Source of the DNA: Chrysaora quinquecirrha
Taxonomy: Eukaryota > Cnidaria > Scyphozoa > Semaeostomeae > Pelagiidae
Direction: 5' to 3'
NCBI GenBank assembly: GCA_014526335.1
Contig: JACTAT010000010.1
Location: forward strand, 9,006,704-9,070,703
DNA length: 64,000 nt
The notes beneath the pieces are model-generated. The model was given only the letters and a program-made list of their open reading frames with translations. It did not search any database and was not told the origin of the DNA. Below are positions 36,165 to 46,116 of this stretch, one piece after another (positions within the stretch are counted from its first letter, which is position 1; each line of letters opens with the position of its first letter). The translations under genes and the position numbers were made by a program.

Positions 36165-39100
36165 CGAGTTTGGTTGTTTTGATGCATCTGGTTTTGCAAA
36201 GCAACCATGGTACTCTCTCCAATATTCTTCGGCCAGGTCTGGTACACAGTTGTTGATATGGCTTACTAGTGTACAAGGAGTATCGCAGACAAAGGTAACG
36301 GGTGGATACTTTAAGGATAACCAAAGGTCTGCAGCATCTCGCACCGACTCTGTTAACATCAGGAACTTTGAAGCAACAGTACACTGTAAGATAACATATA
36401 TCACATGAGGGTAGTTGTGGATCCTGTTATGATTACAATGTAAGTAATCAACTTTCATGCGTTTACCTATAGCTTCTGTACGGGTACTTACACCGTCTGG
36501 ACATACAATGTGGTAAAAACCGCCTGTATGTCCTGGAGATTTGGTGAAGGCGTGACAAGCCGATTTTCCTACCAGAATTGTTGCATAAAGTTGTTGCAAT
36601 TCAGCTTTCAGCATACTCTAAAAGCAGTATAAACTACCCGCATAAGTTAGATGGAAAAGTTAATAGCATTTTGACAATAAAAAATAGTAAATATAGAACT
36701 TTTGCGATACCAGGCATAGATGAATACATTAAAAGAGAAAATATCCTTAACTTATGAAGTAGTAGAATTTCACTGCGCAGAGAAAGTCATTAGCGTCTGG
36801 CTTCTAGAAAAACAATGCTACATGTGCATAAGATTGGCGTCCTCCTTGTCTCGAATTATTAAGTACTTACAATTGATTTTTTCCCAATTTTTATCTTGCA
36901 GCTTTTAGCTAGTGTAGTCACATCTTCCGATGTCATAGATTCTACATCAGTGATACTGATTTTTCGACTTCTTATAAACTGTGATAGTATCATAGCATCT
37001 CCTTAAAATGTAATGACAATGAAGAACTAAGACAGCATGTACGACTTTGGCATAACTTGCTACAGTTTCCCTTATCCAAAAGTATATCGTTCACGCATTA
37101 CAAGGGATCTTTCAATGGCCATAGTGAAAGAACATTAATGTATCATAGCGAAATACACTCTTTTTTTATAAGAATACTGTTTATAAGAATATTGAGGCTC
37201 AGGATCATCCAATTTTTAAGAATATTGTAAGAATGCTGCTCAGCCTCAGCTCGCATTATTTGTGTCTCGTTTTTCATAAGTTGCCTGTTTTGCAATGTTA
37301 AAACGAAACTTCATGTGATTTTTATCAACATTCTTATTGTTATATTTCTTTCTCTCAACCATTTCCTCGTAAAGAGATAATTTTTCTTTTAATTATATTC
37401 CCCTGAAACCATATCAGGTTTAAAAAATTAAGAATACTTTCAGAATATATTCCGGCTCAAAACAGACAATTCTTAAGAATATTGAGGCTGGACAAAATTT
37501 ATAGTATTCTTATAAAAAAAAGAGTGTAGCAAACTTCAGGATAACAATGAATGCGAGTGTTTTTGTCTTCGTGTTTCCGCGAACCTCATCAACAACAACA
37601 GGGGGGACCCATTCTCATACTCAAAATGCTGCTTTGTGTTTATTGTCCAGAACATCTGGTGTGAAAGGACTGGTGATGCATTACAAATTGTTTTCTAGGC
37701 ATTGGCACATAAATAATCTTTCGCCTAAGGTTATTAAAATGCAGAAAATGGCAAAAAGTATAATACTGCAATTTTTGTAACATGGAATACAAAGTCTGCA
37801 TATGCAAATTTACGATGGTAACAATTACCCTCGATATTGCTGGCATCCTTCCTCAAATAAACGCTCTCTTTTTCATTTTCGGTGTTCAGCTCCTGGTTGC
37901 GCTGCATTTGAAGTATAACTGGAAGAATCTCACTCATATGTATATTGAACTCTAGCTTTGGCTTAGCAAGTGTACACTTCTGGAATATGTGAAGACGAAT
38001 TCTGTCCATGAAGCATTCTAGCTTGTTTGGTATATCTAAATCGTCCTGTTTAGGTTCATTTATGTGATCCACAGACACCTATGAAGACACAAATAATATT
38101 CAATTAGTGTTTTAATGTGGAGAATTTTCGTAAGCTTAGAGGCTCGGAGTGGATGTGGAATCGAGGATAAGAAGATGTCGAACAATGTCATTTTTATAGC
38201 CTTTCTTCCAATTACGGGAAAAGTAAATACTGAAAAATAGCATAGAATAACACAAATGCAAGACAATACTGTGGCGGCAGGCATGTCGAGCGGTAAGAGA
38301 CAATGAAACAAACAGTTATGTATTAAGCTGCGCCTCGTCGAATCAAATCCTGATGAACTACAAAAGTACTGAGTTTAATAAATAAGAAATTACATTGACG
38401 AAATAACTAGATTCACCAATAAGAATCAAAAACAACGAGAAAGGCTGGATAAATAAAACTATGTAAAATATAAGCACGAGTAGGGAGAAACTACGTATAC
38501 GGAATGACTAGCAAGGGAAACCAAACAAGTGTGCTGGAAGTAAAGTTACGAACGAAAAATAAGAAAAACAAGTTTAGTGATGTGGGAAAGTAAAAAGCCG
38601 TAAAACATGAAAGAGAGGATTAAGTAGAAGAAGAAGTAGATCGAGATGAATGAGAGAAAAGGGGGTATCATGACAATACTGCTGAAAGATACCGTAGCGT
38701 TAGGGAACATATGACATTACCTCAGTTACAGAGCAACAGTTCTTCTCGTTTCCGTCTCCAAAGTAAACTTTACCACTGATTCCACATAGACCACATATGC
38801 GGTTGTTCAGATTACGTACGGTCATGCACTCGAAGCCGTAGAATGCATTGTACGAAATGCGCGCATACTTCAGGAAATCACCCTGGCTTAAACGTTGTTC
38901 CTGTTAATAGAAAGGATGGCATTGGTTAGCTTTGCCTTCATCTGGTTTTCTCTCAATATTACCATCAAAACCTACATCTTCCCTACAGCACTATATCACA
39001 TCTGCAAATAATCTGAAACTGTAAGAATCGCAGGGCTTCGGCCTTTTAATTCAAATAAAAATAAAAAAGTAACTGCCGAGGAAAGGAAAAAGAATGAAAT

Positions 39101-41596
39101 TATATGCATCCTTCCAGAATTACCAAATGATGACCAAGAACTACAAGAAGAAAGAAATTTCACCAAAATGCTCACATATAGCTGCCAACAATCATACCAA
39201 CCTTTGGAATGCTCCTCTCCAATGCTGTCATTTTAGCCTCAATAATATTCGTAAGTGGCACGCCGTCTTTGAAATACTCTCTCCACTCCAACAATATATC
39301 GAGCCAAATAAGGACCTTGTTACAACAGTTAAAGAGACCTGAAATAATAATTCCGTGTAAGTGTTCATTTATTTAAACCTGATATTTACCTATCTTTTCG
39401 TTTGATGTGCATATGACCCTAAAAAAAAAGATTTTGAGGTGGTTGCTGCAATGAACACCTGCGAGGTTAATAGCAGTAGCGTATAAAGACAATAATGATA
39501 ATATATCATACAAGGATGCTTTTTTTATTTCATTTAAAATGGATTTCATAAACATTAGATTCATACCTATGTCGTATGGGAATATTTGATTTACTGCACA
39601 GCAATCTTTGTTTTTACACTTTTTAATTTTTATTGAGATTCCTCTGAACGGCTGAGCATGAGTAATGAGCATGCCATTCCCTCCAGCGGCACTACATCCT
39701 TGAGGAAACACAGATTTACCTAAAGGGCTTGAGCAAAGATTACATTTCTGATGCACTGGTTCGAAGATCGGTACTCCAGAAACTCCACACTTAGTGCCAT
39801 AGTGCAAATTAGTTGAGTTATTAACTATGTCCAGCTCGATTTCGTAAGCAATCTGTCTTTGCATTTGTAACCGCAACGTATTTGCATTGGAAGTAGATAG
39901 CCCTTGTAGCTCATCTTCCCACGTTCTTATGATGTCCTTCCTGCTTCTAGCAATCTGCTCACCTCCTCCAGTTTTCTCTCCCCCCACTTCTACGTTTTCT
40001 TGATTGTCTTCTCTTTCCATCTCTTGGCCTCCTTCAATATTTTGTCCTTCTCCTTCAACATGCACATCTTCATCCATTACCTCCAAGGCCTCGTTTTCGT
40101 TTTCTTTAAGCTTTCTCGCAAATGCAAGGAAATGCAAATGAACACACAGTTGTCGTCGTTTCACCAGGAAAAATACACTCTTATTATTTTGTAACAAAGC
40201 TAACTTACAGAAACTAAGCGACTTTCAATCTGAGTTGAGGTTGTAGGCGGTCCATCTTGCAGAAATGAGTCTGATTTTCCTTATTGTTCATTGCATTATC
40301 AAATTCCAGGAACAGCGACTTTGCGACTCACATCACCGCAAAGGCTACTCCCACAAGCTGCAATAGTGAGAATAGAGAAGGGCTGCGCAACTTCTTGTAC
40401 CAGTGTTAGCAGCCATAGGAGTAGACAAAAGGGGGATATGGTTGAAGATGACGAATGTTTGAGCTATCAGATATGTTGTTAACGGGTGTATTTTAAAAGC
40501 AAAGTATCAGGCTAATTTCAGGGAATATGTGAGAAGACGTCAATTTGAGTAAAATTGAGCTGTCGGAACATAGACTTATCGGGATTATATTGTTTCCTTA
40601 GTTTTCCTCTGAGCTTGGACAGTTCTTCAACTTCCCTATGCTTTTTGGGAAATCATATGGCCTTGCTGGGATTTGCATGCAAGAATAAACTTTTTGCATT
40701 GTGGTTCCTAAGAGTTTATGACAATTCATGAGATGATTGTTGGTTTTGTTCCTTTTCGTGAGTACTAAATCTACAAAATACTCATTATAGGGTTATAGTG
40801 ATTCGACCAGACGACACGACCAGAGAGGTTGCAAAATTCTTACCTGCTTTGTTCTGCCAAATTTCTTCTTACATTTATTGAAGTAGCACTGCACTTTTGT
40901 AATCTTTTTGCTTGGTATTTTCGTCACCATCGCATGAGCGTACTCCATTGTATTTGAGGTTGATGCTGGTCCCCTGATAGCATAGGTCTTGTGAGAAACC
41001 TTCACAACAGTTGGGAACTCTGGACGTTGGCATCTCTGCATAATGTCTTGCACCTGTTTATCTGGTGTGAAACTTTTGATTTCAGAAGAAGTGAAAGACA
41101 CAGCATAAACTGGCGATTCAGGGGTCTCCCTCAAATGTTTGCATGAAAATTGTGCAAGTCAGCAACTATTTACATAACTGCACCTTACATGCAAACAGCT
41201 GGCTTGAAAACAAATTTTACCTGTACCATCAATGTATGAAAATTGTCTTTCGTCATTCGGGGTTACCTTCACTGACTGGAGCATTTCTCCAGCTTGTGTC
41301 TCGTATACAGTAACACAGACAGGAGTCTTCGACCTTCGTAGTTTATCTTTTTTTCCGAAGGAGCCACCCAGTTCATAACCACATTCACAAAATCTTGGTT
41401 TGTGCCTGTTAAGATATGGTTTTCTGCATGACTGACATTTTCCGTATCCTCGCCCGGTCCCCTTACTTTCCTTCAATAGAGATTCTGCCATGCTACTTGT
41501 TGGAACGCTATTACAGAATAACAAATTCTGCATTCGCCATTTATACTTATTCAGAATTGCCCACACCTGTTCAAATTCAGATGAGGGTGCTTTCAT
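36165..41596 (-). CDS. Multi-exon gene with KDZ/HMGXB3-like segments
   Basis: Blocks on - with clear GT-AG borders: 41596-41221, about 41130-40844, about 40165-39567, 39338-39202, 38900-38721, 38078-37829, about 36600-36492 and 36383-36165. The first has a zinc-ribbon-like CQSCRKPYLNRHKPRFCECGYELGG region. The third is acidic, then has C..C blocks (CNLCSSPLG; CKNKDCCAVN). The sixth is highly charged. The last shows LTESVRDAADLWLSLKYPP then TFVCD, the DDE-like core of KDZ-type transposase domains, as in animal HMGXB3-like proteins (inference from memory). A MITE and the TRIM sit in introns. It could be a domesticated transposase or part of one long gene with the P-loop exons. Phases were not all checked. 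Confidence 0.45.
37156..37526. mobile_element. MITE with TA target site, copy 2
   Basis: 371 bp with terminal inverted repeats CACTCTTTTTTTATAAGAA and complement, flanked by TA on both sides (37154-37155, 37527-37528). Same family as 30400-30656 but longer. Confidence 0.8.
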
Positions 41597-41639
41597 ACAT
41601 TCTTATGTTCTTATGTTGCATTTCCTGGACGGAACACAA

Positions 41640-42409
41640 GAAATTTGAATTACACGCTTTTAATTTAATATAATTTAATTAAGTGTTACTATCTCTGGGC
41701 TTCTATTATTGATTTTCCAAGCTTTTAAAGTTTATGATTTAAGGGCTTCAACCGGGACCGAGTGGGGTAAAAAGTTTCACCAACTGATGACCTTTCAAAG
41801 TTCCCGATTTTTGGCGATCTAGTCCTGAAAAGAATTGGGAACTTTGAACGGTCATAAAATTAAGAACACAATCGCTATCGGACAGTCAAACAATGTACGT
41901 AGACCAACTTTTGGACGATTTAGCTATACGATTTTGGCATCAAACTATATATGCTGTGATTTCGAAAAATTTCAATTCTGTCGGCCGTTTACCAAAACGA
42001 AAAGGTAAATTGTTGCAGATTTGAAAGCGTCCGGGGAATTTCATTGCAAACGAATACATTAATACTAAATTGTAACATCCTTGGTGCCCACAACAATTGA
42101 CCCCATCTCAACAAACAGTCAAATGGAGCATAACTTGATCATTTCCGCAAAAATTGAACATGTCTGACTTCCAGATTGTCTTTGTAAATCCAGTTAAATG
42201 GCTTTCCGATTTTTGGATTGTTCTTTCTCCACTGAATCATTGTACCTAATGCATAGCCAATAAATGATGGTCGTGAAAATGAATTGTGAAATGGATCAAT
42301 TCATGTTCTGCTTTCTCTCCGACCTATCCATCCATCCATCCATCCATCCATCCATTCATTCATTCATTCATTCGTTATGCATCTCATTCATTCATGGTGT
42401 ATCCACTAA
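41640..42409. other. Gene-free stretch before the Polinton
   Basis: No coding signal. It contains the microsatellite at 42327-42395 and otherwise nothing I recognise. Confidence 0.5.
42327..42395. repeat. (TCCA)n/(TTCA)n microsatellite
   Basis: Tandem TCCA tetramers change into TTCA tetramers. It ends about 20 bp from the Polinton insertion point. Confidence 0.9.
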
Positions 42410-42415
42410 CCTGCA
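42410..42415. repeat. Polinton target-site duplication CCTGCA (left)
   Basis: CCTGCA directly precedes the left terminal AGTAGG. The same six bases follow the right terminus. Six-bp duplications are the Polinton hallmark. Confidence 0.9.
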
Positions 42416-42670
42416 AGTAGGATGCAAAGGGGGGTACCGGCTGGCATGGGGGTACGGCTGTCAGTGACGTCATCAGTGACGTCATCATGTCGCGCTATAG
42501 TGCGACGGTTTTTAACCGGTTTCTCCAACCTCGTTTTCAAGAGTCCCAGATCCTAGCGCACGCCGCTCCTACTACCAATAACGTCATAAGGTCGCGCTAT
42601 AGTACAACGAGTTTCTCCAACCTTAACCGTTAACCTCGTTTCCGATTTAACAATCTAGAACTTTCCAGAA
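42416..42670 (+). repeat. Left terminal inverted repeat, 255 bp
   Basis: Matches the complement of 61334-61588 base for base as far as I can read. It holds two CRE-like TGACGTCA octamers and ends inside a heat-shock-element array. Confidence 0.95.
42465..42484. promoter_or_regulatory. Twin CRE/ATF octamers in left TIR
   Basis: Two perfect palindromes TGACGTCA at 42465-42472 and 42477-42484, 12 bp apart. A third lies at 42680-42687, just outside the TIR. The mirror copies in the right TIR are at 61520-61527 and 61532-61539. This is the consensus for CREB/ATF-type bZIP factors. Confidence 0.65.
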
Positions 42671-42676
42671 TGTTCC
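42657..42676. promoter_or_regulatory. Heat-shock element array 1 (4 units)
   Basis: Four perfect alternating pentamers nGAAn/nTTCn straddling the inner end of the left TIR; a fifth imperfect unit (GAT) follows. Confidence 0.7.
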
Positions 42677-42720
42677 AGATGACGTCATCAAGTCATAACG
42701 CAGATGTTAAATAATAAAGA

Positions 42721-42835
42721 GGTTCAATTCAATTCAACAATTCAATTCAATTTAACAATACAATTCAATTTAATTTAATTCAATTTAACAATACAATTCA
42801 ACAATACAATTCAATTCAATATTTAATTCAGGGGC
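42721..42835. repeat. AATTC-rich minisatellite
   Basis: Irregular tandem units of CAATT/CAATTCAA/AACAATACAATTCAA. Confidence 0.8.
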
Positions 42836-42854
42836 AAGAAACGATTATCATCAA

Positions 42855-42986
42855 GAAGACATGTTATCTAGATATCAAAAGAACGCTCACGAAGAACTTT
42901 TCGATGGAAAAAGTTTAAGTCAACACCAAAGCTAATACCAATTCATTTTAAATGAAGATGGTATGGAAAGAAACATTCATGTTTAA
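42855..42986 (+). pseudogene. PolB-derived DNA scraps
   Basis: 42858-42947 matches 48856-48947 of the polymerase gene with few changes (for example TCAACACCAAAGCTAATACC). The next ~30 bp (GAAGATGGTATGGAAAGAAA) matches the non-adjacent segment near 47820. Two separate PolB pieces were therefore joined, and neither is translatable as polymerase. Confidence 0.7.
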
Positions 42987-43477
42987 TAACATGAAGGCAT
43001 GCTATCAGAGCACCAACGGAACACCGATAGAGAAGAGACAGAATCAGGGGTCTACCCTCAGATAGCGTTAGCGATGGAACACCTACTAAGAACTCACCCA
43101 TTCAACACCACCCGTCACTCCTGACCATCGAACGCTATCTGGCGGTATCTTTCATTTCGATACTCAGAAGAGAACTGGGGCAAGTGTTTTCCAGAAATAT
43201 TGTATCAGTTGGAAAAACATATAAAGCTGAAACTTGTTCAATCAAATTCCAAAAATTAACAAATGGTCTATTTGACGAGAACCGGGGCTATATTTTTAGA
43301 GCCTAAATTGCAAGGGAAATCTAGAAATCTAGTCTATATTGTATATGAAAATCACGATTCTGTTGGACAATGGAGAGGGCAAGCTGATAATTAGACGATG
43401 GTTATTTTTATTCACAACCTAGAATACGAGCCGGTTGGAGCAGCATTTTAATGCATCTATTCAGTTTAAATAATAAA

Positions 43478-43815
43478 GGACATCTTAACATGGAATGGGA
43501 TCGAGTCAGTGTTTTTTAAAGGTGGGCAAGTTGAACGAGAACTTTGCAAACGAATACTAAATAAAGAATTTAAGACGCCGAGACAACAACACACACAACC
43601 CTCTAAAAGAACTACAAGAACATTAAAACTAATTATATTAAATTTTTACCTTTTAAAAAGTTATAATGCTCCTGCAGTTCTTTTAGAGGATCGTGTGATG
43701 TCGCCTTTGGCGCCCCAAATTCTTCAATATTTTGGCTGGCTATTCCGATTCGTTTGCAAAGATCTCGCTCGACCTGTCCACCTTTATAATATACCATTGT
43801 AACTCCATTCCATGT
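43478..43815. repeat. Imperfect inverted repeat at the 3' end of the DEDDh-like gene
   Basis: The left arm (43478-43625) reads AACATGGAATGGGATCGAGT...GGTGGGCAAGTTGAACGAGA on +; the right arm (to about 43815) carries the same text on -. The arms meet near 43626. It is a hairpin made by copying the 3' third of the adjacent gene in reverse. Confidence 0.7.
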
Positions 43816-44097
43816 TAGAATGTCTTTAATGATAGATGGTGATTCGTTGCATTTAAGTGCTCCCTTTGGTTCATATTCAAGACCGTGAAGGTTATGATAG
43901 CACCACTTATATGCTCCCCTCCACTTGGGCTCCAGCTTTTTTTCGTCAATACATGGCTTGTACTCCCTTACAAAGCTTGTTATGCCATCATCTAACAATA
44001 TAGCAATCTTCCTCGTACACTGCGTATGATCTTGCTGTTCTGTTATTTCACCCAAGGTCTGCACATATTCGATATCCATTAAGGCTATTCTAGTCAT
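43633..44097 (-). CDS. Possible DEDDh-type nuclease-like protein
   Basis: 154 aa from an ATG at 44097. Residues 5-15 read ALMDIEYVQTL, a hydrophobic-D-x-E motif like exonuclease motif I. Residues about 105-118 read VYYKGGQVERDLCK. Near the end, SHDPLKELQEHYNFL resembles the HxxxxD-type third motif, though the spacing is not exact. An RNase-H-fold nuclease of the DEDDh kind is the best guess, from motif pattern only. It lies alone in the insert of the left arm on -, away from the capsid chain. Part of its 3' end is duplicated as an inverted repeat just beyond the stop. Confidence 0.4.
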   Translation of the reverse strand: MTRIALMDIEYVQTLGEITEQQDHTQCTRKIAILLDDGITSFVREYKPCIDEKKLEPKWRGAYKWCYHNLHGLEYEPKGALKCNESPSIIKDILTWNGVTMVYYKGGQVERDLCKRIGIASQNIEEFGAPKATSHDPLKELQEHYNFLKGKNLI

Positions 44098-44310
44098 TCT
44101 AGAAAAACAAGGTGGAATAAAAGACGTTAAAAAATTGCTGAAATTAATAGGGGTGGTTCAAAGCATGTTTACTATCCTAGTTCATCAAAAAGATCGAATA
44201 ATAAAACACGAACTTAACGGGGCCTTGATGAGCAGCATATGTAATAAAAATACATACCTTATTTCTTCTATACACAACTAAAAAATAAAGAATTAGAAAT
44301 TTAGTTGAAA

Positions 44311-44665
44311 GAGTTGAAACAAAGAATTGAAGCCAAGATTCTTAGGCCCGGTCGGGTCTCGAAGCTTCATAAGTTTCACGGCTTTTAGAATAAGTTTTGG
44401 TCGGGTAAATAAAAATAAAACATCCTTAAATAAGCAAGAAACATTTATTATAAGTTTAAATGGTAAGAAAACCTACATTTCTATGAAAAAGTAAGAGTTG
44501 AAACAAAGAATTGAAGTCAAGATTCTTAGACCCGGTCGGGTCTCGAAGCTTCATAAGTTTCACGGCTTTTGGAACAAGTTTTGGTCAGACAATTAAAAAT
44601 AAAACATCCTTAAATAAGCAAGAAACATTTATTATAAGTTAAAATGATAAGAAAACCTCGTTTCT
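44311..44665. repeat. 184-bp tandem repeat, two copies
   Basis: Copies start at 44311 and 44495 (GAGTTGAAACAAAGAATTGAAG). Each contains the palindrome ACCCGGTCGGGT or a one-base variant (GCCCGGTCGGGT), CTTCATAAGTTTCACGGCTT and an AT-rich tail AATAAAACATCC. No coding function is seen. Confidence 0.85.
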
Positions 44666-44729
44666 AACACTTTTCTGAGAAAAAGTAGAGAAAGTTAAAG
44701 ATACTTACCAAAATTCGAGACAATCTAGA

Positions 44730-44749
44730 AGAACTTTCCAGAATGTTCC
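44730..44749. promoter_or_regulatory. Heat-shock element array 2 (4 units)
   Basis: Four perfect alternating pentamers, the duplicated flank of the insert. Confidence 0.7.
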
Positions 44750-44788
44750 AGAGTTCCACATCCCTAAGAATCCCTTATCTGATTGGTT

Positions 44789-44833
44789 AGAACTTTCCAG
44801 AAAGTTCCAGAAAGTTCCACAAGATTCTAGAAA
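44789..44833. promoter_or_regulatory. Heat-shock element array 3 (9 units) with CCAAT boxes
   Basis: Nine contiguous pentamers alternating GAA and TTC in exact 5-bp steps; only the seventh (aCAAg) deviates. ATTGG (CCAAT complement) lies at 44782-44786 and again at 44853-44857. Located about 130 bp upstream of the ATG at 44951. Confidence 0.8.
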
Positions 44834-44878
44834 CGAGAAATCCTGCAATCTGATTGGCTAATTATGATAGCGTAATAA

Positions 44879-44936
44879 TTCGAACGCGACGTTCGAATCG
44901 TTTATGAAAATCGAGGCGTAAAGCGAAATCAGTTCA
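44879..44936 (+). promoter_or_regulatory. Core promoter of left solo zinc-finger gene
   Basis: A palindrome TTCGAACG-CGA-CGTTCGAA (44879-44897) is followed by a weak TATA (TTTATGAAAA, 44901-44910) and a doubled initiator TCAGTTCAGTT (from 44929) about 30 bp downstream, 20 bp before the ATG. Confidence 0.6.
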
Positions 44937-44950
44937 GTTAGAAATTAATC

Positions 44951-45631
44951 ATGAAGAGAAGTAGTCAAGAAGCAGGTTTTGGTCAACAAACTTCATCAAA
45001 GAAGAGAATTCGATTTTCTTGTGATGTTTGTCAGAAACACTTTAGCTCAAGAATCAAAATGAGATGCCACATGATGTCTATACATTCAACTCCATCTATT
45101 CTATCAACTTCTCAAATTATTCGTGATGGAAAGTATTTACAACTACCTACGTACATCAAAAACAAGCAAGCCGTTCTCAATGTACAGAACAGAGACGATA
45201 AATGCTTCATCTGGGCAATCCTATCCCGTCTACATCCACGATCGCAGAATCCAGAGAGAGTTGCAAAGTATTACTCATACTGGGATGAACTTAACTGTGA
45301 AGGATTGTCATATCCAGTAAATGCATCCGATAAAAAGATGATTGATACATTTGAAATAAACAACAACATTTCAATCAATATCTATATGGATGAAGATGGC
45401 GAAATTGTGCCAGTAAGAATAACTGAAAATAAACGTGAAAAACATGTGCATTTGCTATTAGTATTCAATGACGATGGTGAGAGCCACTATTGCTGGATAA
45501 AGGACTTGAGTCGTCTTTTAGCAGGTCAAGATGGTCACAAACGTCATGGAAAACGTTTTATCTGTCCTCTATGCTTATCAGGATGTACAACTCAAGAAAA
45601 TTTGGAAAAGCATGAAAAGTTGTGTAAATAA
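44951..45631 (+). CDS. Solo PolB N-terminal zinc-finger protein, left copy
   Basis: 226 aa. Residues 23-45 form a C2H2 finger (CDVCQKHFSSRI..CHMMSIH). Residues about 57-175 are the domain seen at the N-terminus of the element's own polymerase (KCFIWAILSRLHP, FEINNNISINIYMDED, HYCWIKDLSRLL). Residues 199-225 form a second C2HC finger (CPLCLSG...HEKLC). The gene stops directly after this finger, exactly where the polymerase goes on to its exonuclease domain. It lies inside the extended inverted repeat with its own HSE-CCAAT promoter. DNA binding, perhaps to the element ends, is inferred; no enzyme part is present. Confidence 0.7.
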   Translation: MKRSSQEAGFGQQTSSKKRIRFSCDVCQKHFSSRIKMRCHMMSIHSTPSILSTSQIIRDGKYLQLPTYIKNKQAVLNVQNRDDKCFIWAILSRLHPRSQNPERVAKYYSYWDELNCEGLSYPVNASDKKMIDTFEINNNISINIYMDEDGEIVPVRITENKREKHVHLLLVFNDDGESHYCWIKDLSRLLAGQDGHKRHGKRFICPLCLSGCTTQENLEKHEKLCK

Positions 45632-45841
45632 AAGACATGTTTTTAATTTCCTCGAAACATTCGTTTAAATACTAACATTAGAATATCTATAAATTGTTTT
45701 AAAGTTTTTGTAAGTTCTATAGAAATTGTTATTATTCAATTACTCAAGATGTACAAGAGTTTAATTACTAAAGACTCCTCCTCCTCAGCGTTAGATTCGC
45801 AGCGTTAAAAATGATGTAAGAATCCTCTTATCTGATTGGTT

Positions 45842-45866
45842 AGAACTTTCTAGAAGTTTCCAGAAA
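45842..45866. promoter_or_regulatory. Heat-shock element array 4 (5 units)
   Basis: Five perfect alternating pentamers, preceded by ATTGG at 45835-45839. Confidence 0.75.
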
Positions 45867-45934
45867 TGAGCGTAATAATAGATTCGAACGCGAAAAGAAA
45901 TAAAAAACATAATAATCCTGCAATCTGATTGGCT

Positions 45935-45979
45935 AGAACTTTCCAGAAGTTTCCAGAAAGTTCCACAAGATTCTAGAAA
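45935..45979. promoter_or_regulatory. Heat-shock element array 5 (9 units), PolB promoter
   Basis: Nine contiguous alternating pentamers with one deviant (aCAAg), an ATTGG box on either side, and a further TTC-GAA pair at 46011-46020. It is about 140 bp upstream of the PolB ATG. Confidence 0.8.
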
Positions 45980-46069
45980 CGAGAAATCCTGCAATCTGAT
46001 TGGTTAATAGATTCTAGAACGTAATAATTCTGATTGGTTAATAATTCGAACGTCATCGATCGATCAATC

Positions 46070-46105
46070 TATAAAATCGAAGCGTAAGTCGAAATCAGCT
46101 CAGTT
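46070..46105 (+). promoter_or_regulatory. TATA box and initiator of PolB
   Basis: TATAAAA at 46070-46076, then TCAGCTCAGTT from 46095. The TATA-to-initiator-A distances are 27 and 32 bp, correct for RNA polymerase II. The ATG follows at 46117. Confidence 0.75.
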
Positions 46106-46116
46106 AGAAATTAATC

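Larger units (their letters stand above)
42671..44730. other. ~2.06-kb insert in the left inverted-repeat arm
   Basis: The right arm runs straight from its TIR into the promoter of the solo zinc-finger gene; the left arm is interrupted here. The interruption is flanked by near-identical direct repeats (CAATCTAGAA...TTTCCAGAATGTTCCAGA at 42651-42679 and 44721-44752). Inside are an AATTC-rich minisatellite (42721-42835), PolB scraps, a DEDDh-like gene and a 184-bp tandem repeat. Confidence 0.75.
44777..46053 (+). repeat. Inner left arm of the long inverted repeat
   Basis: Includes the promoter, the solo zinc-finger gene, its 3' flank and two more heat-shock arrays. It matches the complement of 59988-61288 at high identity, with scattered substitutions and small indels. 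Confidence 0.85.

Noticed and set aside
42327..42395. CRISPR-like array
   Set aside because: Tetranucleotide microsatellite without spacers. No array of direct repeats with unique spacers was seen anywhere.
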